The notes beneath the pieces were generated by a model. It was not told where the DNA came from. It did not search any database and saw only the letters and a list, made by a program, of their open reading frames with translations. Of a stretch of DNA of 5,829 nucleotides, positions 1-5,829 are shown one piece after another. Source of the DNA: an uncultured Ruminococcus sp. (GTDB lineage Bacteria; Bacillota; Clostridia; Oscillospirales; Acutalibacteraceae). Within the stretch, counting starts at the first letter, position 1. The number at the start of each line of letters is the position of its first letter. The position numbers and the translations under genes were made by a program. Location: contig CACZPV010000066.1 of the NCBI GenBank assembly GCA_902783065.1, positions 1 to 5,829 on the forward strand, read 5' to 3'.

Positions 1-933
<933 letters not shown>

Positions 934-934
<1 letters not shown>

Positions 935-2214
935 TGTCTAAACCCGAATTTCTTAAAAAATTTTTCCATTCGTATTGGAATAAAATCAAACATAATGGTT
1001 TATTATTTCTGAAATGGTCATTGATTTCTATATTGACAGGACTTATTGTAGGCGGTTTTTCCACCTTGTTTGCCTTTATTATGAATCTGATGACCGATTA
1101 CAGGGAACATAACGATTATATACTGTTTTTTCTTCCGCTTGGCGGTATAGTAACGGTATTTTTGTATTCTGTATTTAATTACAAAAACGATAAGGGAACT
1201 AATCTCGTTCTCTCTACCATTCATGCACAAGCAGAATTGCCGCTGAGAGTAGCACCCCTTATCTTTCTTTCTACAATTATTACTCATATTTTCGGCGGCT
1301 CAGCGGGACGTGAAGGAGCTGCCCTGCAGCTCGGAGGCAGCATAGGCAATCAGATCGGACGAAGTCTCAGACTTAACGATGCTGATAAACGTGTAGTTGT
1401 CCTGTGCGGTATGAGTGCTGCGTTTTCGGCTTTATTTGGTACCCCAATGGCAGCTGCAATCTTTTCGCTGGAAGTTGTCAGTGTAGGAGTAATGTATTAT
1501 GCAGCTTTGGTTCCATGTGTGTTTTCTTCATTGATTGCTGCTTATTCCTCTAAGTTCTTTGGTATCAAAGAAACAAATTTTGCTGTTGTAGATTTTCCGG
1601 AACTGACCATTCCAAATGCACTCGAAACAGTAGTGCTTTCAATTCTGTGTGCTGTTATCAGTATTCTGTTTATCATTCTGCTGCATTCAACAGGTGACCT
1701 TTTCAGAAAATATCTGAAAAACCCTTATATACGTATAATAGTTGCCGCTGTTACGATTGTTACTCTTTCATTGCTGCTGGGTACCAGAGATTACAATGGT
1801 GCAGGAATGAACGTAATTGCCAGAGCGGTGAAAGGTGAAGCTGTCCCCTATGCATTTCTTCTGAAAATGCTGTTTACCGCAATTACCATTGAAGCAGGAT
1901 TTCGCGGAGGTGAAATTGTTCCGTCTTTCTTTATAGGAGCAACTTTCGGGTGTACTTTCGGCAGTCTGATAGGATTCTCTCCCTCAGTATGTGCCGCTGT
2001 AGGACTGATTGCTGTTTTCTGCGGTGTAACTAACTGTCCGATCACATCGCTGCTTATCAGTTTTGAACTGTTTGGTGCAGATGGTGTTCCGTTTTTCCTG
2101 ATTGCTGTTGCAGTAAGCTATTTTATGTCAGGATATTACGGTTTGTACAAGGATCAGACGATCGTTTATTCCAAATATCGCACTAAATTTCTTAATCGCA
2201 AGGCAAGACAGTAA
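934..2214 (+). CDS. CLC-family anion transporter, probably fluoride-type CLC-F F-/H+ antiporter
   Basis: This 426-residue polytopic membrane protein has the CLC fold and no C-terminal CBS domains. Seen: GREG at 125-128 with the gating glutamate Glu127 and the following ALQLGGSIG helix start; GMSAAFSALFGTPMAAAIF at about 156-174, a CLC hallmark; and GGEIVP at 325-330 followed by FFIGATFG. Known: Cl- type CLCs carry GxFxP at that place, while fluoride exporters of the CLC-F clade carry a glutamate (here Glu327). Those proteins swap cytoplasmic F- for H+ and protect against fluoride. The segment replacing GSGIP reads KGTNLV (87-92), so the central serine is absent. A tyrosine cluster (401, 402, 405) lies near the C terminus. 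The start at 934 sits in the ligA stop; a weak GGAAAG at 916-921, inside ligA, could be its ribosome site. No fluoride riboswitch is recognised in the bases before it. The CLC assignment is firm; fluoride specificity is inferred from motifs. Confidence 0.93.
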
Positions 2215-2292
2215 ATTTCATAACTGCCTGCTATGCATCAGTAATTAGTATAGTAACAGTTTTCCAGACAAAACAAGAAAGAAGAATCCATT

Positions 2293-3000
2293 ATGAAAAA
2301 AAACTTTGTGCAATTTGAAAATGTATATAAACGATATCAGATGGGAGAAGTTACAATTACCGCCGCTGACGGAGTGACCTTCTCAATAGATGAGGGTGAA
2401 TTTGCCGTTGTTGTAGGACTTAGCGGAGCCGGAAAAACAACTGTACTGAACATTCTCGGCGGAATTGATAATTGCGATGAAGGCAGAATTACGGTCGGCG
2501 GAAAAGATATAAGCCGTCTGACAGGAAAAGATCTTGCATCATACAGAAGATATGATATTGGTTTCGTGTTCCAGTTCTATAACCTGATTCCAAATCTGAC
2601 CGCTAAAGAGAATGTCGAACTTGCTACTCAGATTTGCAGAGATTCAATTGATGCGGATACAGCACTTGAAAGTGTTGGGTTATCCGAACGTAAAAACAAT
2701 TTTCCATCCCAGCTTTCAGGCGGTGAACAACAGCGTGTATCAATTGCACGCGCACTTGCCAAAAAACCTAAACTGCTTCTTTGCGATGAACCTACAGGAG
2801 CACTTGATTATAACACAGGCAAAACTATACTGAAATTATTACAGACGAAATGCCGTGAAGACGGAATGACAGTCGTACTGATCACTCACAATTCCGCAAT
2901 CACTCCCATGGCGAACAGAGTGATCAATATGCGAAGCGGAAAGGTTATCAGTAATGTTGTTAATCCATCTCCTGTTCCTATTGAAGAAATTGAATGGTAA
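2293..3000 (+). CDS. ABC transporter ATP-binding protein, MacB/LolD type
   Basis: This 235-residue nucleotide-binding protein is the cytoplasmic motor for the permease encoded next. All ATPase motifs are intact: A-loop Tyr15, Walker [10 protein letters not shown] (42-50), Q-loop Gln94 in [10 protein letters not shown], signature LSGGEQQR (141-148), Walker B LLLCDEP (161-167) with catalytic Glu166, D-loop GALD (169-172) and switch His199. The [16 protein letters not shown] and [15 protein letters not shown] stretches are typical of the MacB/LolD/FtsE-like group, which powers mechanotransmission or lipoprotein and peptide export rather than uptake. The length is usual for a stand-alone subunit. 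The start is preceded only by a purine-rich AAGAAAGAAG (2275-2284), a weak ribosome site. A 78-base gap separates it from the CLC gene and 75 bases from the permease. TATAGT at 2249-2254 could be a -10 element but lacks a good -35. Substrate unknown. Confidence 0.96.
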   Translation: MKKNFVQFENVYKRYQMGEVTITAADGVTFSIDEGEFAVVVGLSGAGKTTVLNILGGIDNCDEGRITVGGKDISRLTGKDLASYRRYDIGFVFQFYNLIPNLTAKENVELATQICRDSIDADTALESVGLSERKNNFPSQLSGGEQQRVSIARALAKKPKLLLCDEPTGALDYNTGKTILKLLQTKCREDGMTVVLITHNSAITPMANRVINMRSGKVISNVVNPSPVPIEEIEW

Positions 3001-3020
3001 ATACGCTGCGCACCGATCAT

Positions 3021-3058
3021 AATATAGCGGCAGCAAAATCAGCTTTTGCCGTAATATT
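3021..3058 (+). promoter_or_regulatory. Stem-loop between the ATPase and permease genes
   Basis: The gap between the two ABC genes contains a dyad. Bases 3021-3025 pair with 3054-3058 (AATAT/ATATT). After one A-A mismatch and one G-T pair, CGGCA (3028-3032) pairs with TGCCG (3047-3051). A two-base bulge is followed by AAA/TTT and a six-base loop; alternatively GCAAAA/TTTTGC (3033-3038/3043-3048) closes a five-base loop. No run of T follows, so it is not a classical terminator. It ends six bases before the permease ribosome site. It could set the ratio of ATPase to permease by protecting mRNA ends, or act as an operator. The pairing is seen; any role is inference. Confidence 0.5.
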
Positions 3059-3063
3059 GAGAA

Positions 3064-3070
3064 AGCAGGT
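3064..3070 (+). promoter_or_regulatory. Ribosome binding site of the permease gene
   Basis: AGCAGGT differs from the consensus AGGAGGT by one base and ends five bases before the ATG at 3076. This fixes the permease start; no other in-frame start with such a site is seen upstream. It is the strongest ribosome site in the window. Confidence 0.75.
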
Positions 3071-3075
3071 ATCAC

Positions 3076-5829
3076 ATGAAAGCAATTAAAAAAAATATAT
3101 TCAGGGAAATACAAAAAACAAAGTCGAGATTTATATCAATTTTAGCAATTATCGCAATCAGTACCGGCTTTTTCACAGGCGTTAAAACAGCAAGTCCGAG
3201 TATGATCGAAACAGGAAAGCAATATTTTGAAAATCAAAACCTGATGGATCTTAGACTGGTATCAACGGTCGGATTTGATGAAGATGACATCAAAGCAATA
3301 AAGAGTATGAAAACTTCCGTTGACGTAATGCCGGGGTACTTTTCCGACCTGATTATTACGCAAAATCAGATAGATACTGTCGTAAGAGTATACTCTCTGC
3401 CGGAAAAAACCGATACAAACGACAAAATTATCAATGAACCGGTGCTGGTAGAAGGCAGACTGCCCAAAGCAGACGGAGAATGTGTCATAGAAAGCTATTA
3501 CTATAAGGTAAACAACTGTAAAATTGGTGATAAAATCACATTTAATGAAACACTTGGTTCTGGTAAAACTACCGATATTATTAAAAATCTTGAATATAAA
3601 ATTGTTGGAGTGATTTCCTCACCCACCTATATTACATATTCACGTGAAAATACAAACCGTGGATCAGGCATGGTAGAATTCTTTATTATGCTGCCATCAG
3701 ACCAGTTTTTATCAGAACGATATTCCAATGTCTATGTAACTACCGCCGCAAGCAATTCAAGTCTTTCTCCTTTTAGTGAAGAATATAAAAACACCGTTGA
3801 AAGGCAGTCAAAAGAATATGAAACGCTGTCAGAAAAACGAATAAGCATTTTCAACGATACCACTCTTAAAGATGCTAAAACGGAACTGGCAGATGCAAAA
3901 AAAGAATTTGCTGATAAGAAAAACGAAGCTGATGTTAAAATAAAGGACGGCGAAAAAAAGCTTCATGATGGTGAACGTGAACTGCAGTCTAAACTATTGG
4001 AAGGTGAAAAAAAACTTGACGATGCCGAAAAACAGGTTGAGGACGGAAAAAAAGAACTTGAGAAAGCACAGGAAGAATATACCAAAGGAATTGAAGATGC
4101 AAAAAACAAGCTGACAATTGCTGAACAGCAACATGCATACGGAAAAGAACAATATACCATTGCAAGACATACTTATGATATTGAAATGGAAAAAGCTCAG
4201 ACACAGCTTGACCAGGCACAAAACGAATTTGATATACAATACAGCATCTTTTATGGTACTACCAAACCACAGGCAGAAACAAAATTGACACTTTTGAAAA
4301 CCGGAATTGATCTTTGCGGTCAGACAATTGCAGAAACTGAAAAACAGATTGCTTCACTGGAAAAGAATATCACTTTTAATGAAGAAGCTGATTTGGAATT
4401 ATCTCGACTGAAAGACAAGCTTACAGAATATAAAAATAAACTTTCCGGTTACCAGCAGCAATACGATGACGGTATTAATCAGTTAACTGACGGAGAACAG
4501 CAGCTCAATGAAGCTAAGGAAAAGCTTGCTTCTGCCAAGCAGGAATTTCAGATAAAAAAATCCGAGGCTTCCGATCAACTGAATAATGCACAAATACAAC
4601 TTGACAATGCACAATCCCAACTGGAAATCGGAAAACTCGAATACAATACTGCACTGACTTCGGGTGCTATGCAGCTTCAGGCAGCACAGTCAAGGCTCAC
4701 TCAGGGTCAGGAAGAACTGAAAAACGGCATACAGGAAATGGAATCACAAAAGGCTGCCGGAATGCAGATGCTAAAAGAATCCCGCGAAAAACTTTCATCT
4801 GCGAAAATCGAAGCAAAAATACAGCTTGAAAATGCCGAACATAAACTAAACGATGCACAAGATACTATTGATACTTTAAATGACGCTAAATGGATTGTTT
4901 ATGACCGGGACGATAATCCGGGTTATTCAGGACTTGAAGAAGATGCTCTGAGAGTTGATAATATGGCAGCTGTTTTCCCTGTATTTTTTCTTCTTGTTGC
5001 GGCCCTCGTCAGCCTGACTACTATGTCAAGAATGGTAGAAGAAAGACGAACTGAAATCGGTACACTTAAAGCACTCGGTTACACTAATAAGGCAATTGCA
5101 GCAAAATATTTTGTTTACGCTGCTTCAGCCGCTGTAATCGGTAGTGTCATAGGTGCCGTCATAGGTGTTGCCACCTTACCGTATATCATTCTGGACACTT
5201 ATTCCATTATGTATACCCTGCCGAATACAGTGCTGATTTTACCATGGGACAGCTTTTTCTTCTCCGCCGGAACAGGTATTCTTTGTACCTGCGCTGTAGC
5301 TGTTTTTACCTGTCTGAAAGAACTCAGAATCAAACCGGCTACACTGATGCGCCCGAAAGCACCTAAACCGGGCAAAAGGATCCTGCTTGAATACATTACA
5401 CCTATCTGGTCAAAAATGAATTTTACTTCTAAAGTCACAGCAAGAAATATTTTCCGATATAAAGCACGTTTTCTGATGACGGTTATCGGAGTTGCAGGCT
5501 GTACTGCACTGATGATCGGCGGCTTCGGTCTGAAGGATTCCATCAGCGTCATCGCCGACAGACAGTACAAGGAAATATCGATCTATGATCAGGTCTATGC
5601 CCTGTCCGAATCAGGTACGGCTAAAGAAAAAAATTTTCTGATGTCACAGTTCCATGCGGACAAGCGATTTAAAGAAACGCTGCTTGTTTCTCAGACATGG
5701 ACAAACGTAGAATACGGCAGTAAAGAAAGCATTGGTCTGAGAACAATTATCGGTCAGAATAACGATCAGTTCGAAAAAATATTTACTCTGCGCAACAGAG
5801 AAACACATCAAAAAATTAAGCTGAAAAAT
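3076..5829 (+). CDS. FtsX/MacB-type ABC transporter permease with long coiled-coil insert (3' end outside window)
   Basis: The frame is open from ATG 3076 to the last base, giving 918 residues with no stop; family members of this layout have a second FtsX module, so I expect a few hundred more residues beyond the edge. Order: short basic N terminus and TM1 (about 19-36); an extracytoplasmic MacB-like domain (37-255); a Lys/Glu/Gln-rich coiled coil (264-605); first FtsX module with TM2 (631-650), a cytoplasmic coupling loop MVEERRTEIGTLKALGY (653-669), TM3 (676-705) and TM4 (726-747); a basic cytoplasmic loop including RPKAPKPGKRILLE (759-772) and KVTARNIFRYKARFLMTVIG (786-805), which I recall as characteristic of large clostridial permeases; TM5 (about 799-818); then the start of a second extracytoplasmic domain. 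It pairs with the ATPase just upstream. No adaptor (MacA-like) gene is seen beside it. The family covers export, lipoprotein release and wall-hydrolase control; the substrate cannot be told. FtsX-type permease: secure. Confidence 0.93.
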   Translation, partial: MKAIKKNIFREIQKTKSRFISILAIIAISTGFFTGVKTASPSMIETGKQYFENQNLMDLRLVSTVGFDEDDIKAIKSMKTSVDVMPGYFSDLIITQNQIDTVVRVYSLPEKTDTNDKIINEPVLVEGRLPKADGECVIESYYYKVNNCKIGDKITFNETLGSGKTTDIIKNLEYKIVGVISSPTYITYSRENTNRGSGMVEFFIMLPSDQFLSERYSNVYVTTAASNSSLSPFSEEYKNTVERQSKEYETLSEKRISIFNDTTLKDAKTELADAKKEFADKKNEADVKIKDGEKKLHDGERELQSKLLEGEKKLDDAEKQVEDGKKELEKAQEEYTKGIEDAKNKLTIAEQQHAYGKEQYTIARHTYDIEMEKAQTQLDQAQNEFDIQYSIFYGTTKPQAETKLTLLKTGIDLCGQTIAETEKQIASLEKNITFNEEADLELSRLKDKLTEYKNKLSGYQQQYDDGINQLTDGEQQLNEAKEKLASAKQEFQIKKSEASDQLNNAQIQLDNAQSQLEIGKLEYNTALTSGAMQLQAAQSRLTQGQEELKNGIQEMESQKAAGMQMLKESREKLSSAKIEAKIQLENAEHKLNDAQDTIDTLNDAKWIVYDRDDNPGYSGLEEDALRVDNMAAVFPVFFLLVAALVSLTTMSRMVEERRTEIGTLKALGYTNKAIAAKYFVYAASAAVIGSVIGAVIGVATLPYIILDTYSIMYTLPNTVLILPWDSFFFSAGTGILCTCAVAVFTCLKELRIKPATLMRPKAPKPGKRILLEYITPIWSKMNFTSKVTARNIFRYKARFLMTVIGVAGCTALMIGGFGLKDSISVIADRQYKEISIYDQVYALSESGTAKEKNFLMSQFHADKRFKETLLVSQTWTNVEYGSKESIGLRTIIGQNNDQFEKIFTLRNRETHQKIKLKN
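3865..4890 (+). other. Coiled-coil insert within the permease (residues 264-605)
   Basis: These 342 codons encode a segment rich in Lys, Glu, Asp, Gln and Ala, with leucine or another hydrophobic residue at seven-residue spacing and almost no proline or tryptophan. The first arm shows heptads such as DAKTELA, DAKKEFA, DGEKKLH, DGERELQ, GEKKLDD, AEKQVED and GKKELEK. The second arm has looser units such as DGEQQLNEAKEKL and NAQIQLDNAQSQLE. The non-helical NITFNEEA (431-438) lies at the midpoint and could be the turn of an antiparallel hairpin. From the position of TM1 and TM2 the segment should lie outside the membrane. The heptads are seen; the hairpin is inference. Confidence 0.85.

Noticed and set aside
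2198..2231. AGGCA/TGCCT inverted repeat at the end of the CLC gene as a terminator
   Set aside because: The stem is only five base pairs with a loop of about 19 bases, and no T run follows.
2209..2256. Repeated AGTAA words (2210, 2241 and 2252 regions) as operator sites
   Set aside because: They are too short, irregularly spaced and expected in AT-rich DNA.
2215..2292. Promoter for the ABC genes (TATAGT at 2249-2254 as -10)
   Set aside because: No TTGACA-like -35 is found at 16-18 bases upstream, and there is no extended -10 TG. Plausible in an AT-rich gap but not supportable.
3963..4239. Three overlapping reading frames on the - strand
   Set aside because: They are antisense shadows of the Lys/Glu-rich coiled coil, reading as Phe/Ser/Cys-rich sequence, and match no recognised protein.
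5199..5570. 123-residue reading frame on the - strand
   Set aside because: It lies wholly opposite conserved permease membrane segments and the KAPKPGKR loop, with no recognisable domain or convincing ribosome site.

Overview
The window carries four genes, all on the + strand with no gene on the other strand: the 3' part of an NAD-dependent DNA ligase gene (ligA), a CLC-family anion transporter, an ABC-transporter ATPase, and the first 918 codons of a very large FtsX/MacB-type ABC permease that runs off the right edge. The moderately AT-rich DNA, the NAD-dependent ligase, and an ATPase plus giant coiled-coil permease of a kind common in anaerobic Firmicutes suggest a Clostridia genome, possibly Oscillospiraceae or a Ruminococcus relative. 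That assignment is inference from protein style, not a search.

Layout. 1-934 encodes the end of LigA (tail of the OB fold, four-Cys zinc finger, helix-hairpin-helix domain, BRCT domain). The CLC gene (934-2214) starts inside the ligA stop codon (TAATG), so the two are probably translationally coupled. Its Gly-Gly-Glu-Ile-Val-Pro motif, in place of the Cl- type GxFxP motif, points to the fluoride-exporting CLC-F subfamily. A 78-base gap without a convincing terminator leads to the ATPase (2293-3000). A 75-base gap holding a stem-loop and a good ribosome binding site leads to the permease (3076 to beyond 5829).

How they work together. The last two genes make one transporter: the ATPase is the cytoplasmic motor and the permease is the membrane partner. 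In the permease, about 340 residues of coiled coil are inserted between the first extracytoplasmic domain and the second membrane segment, with a likely hairpin tip at the exact middle. Each arm could be about 25 nm long, on the scale of a Gram-positive wall. This is the most unusual structure in the window. The substrate cannot be read from the sequence. The ligase and CLC genes form a separate pair, with no visible functional link to each other or to the ABC transporter.
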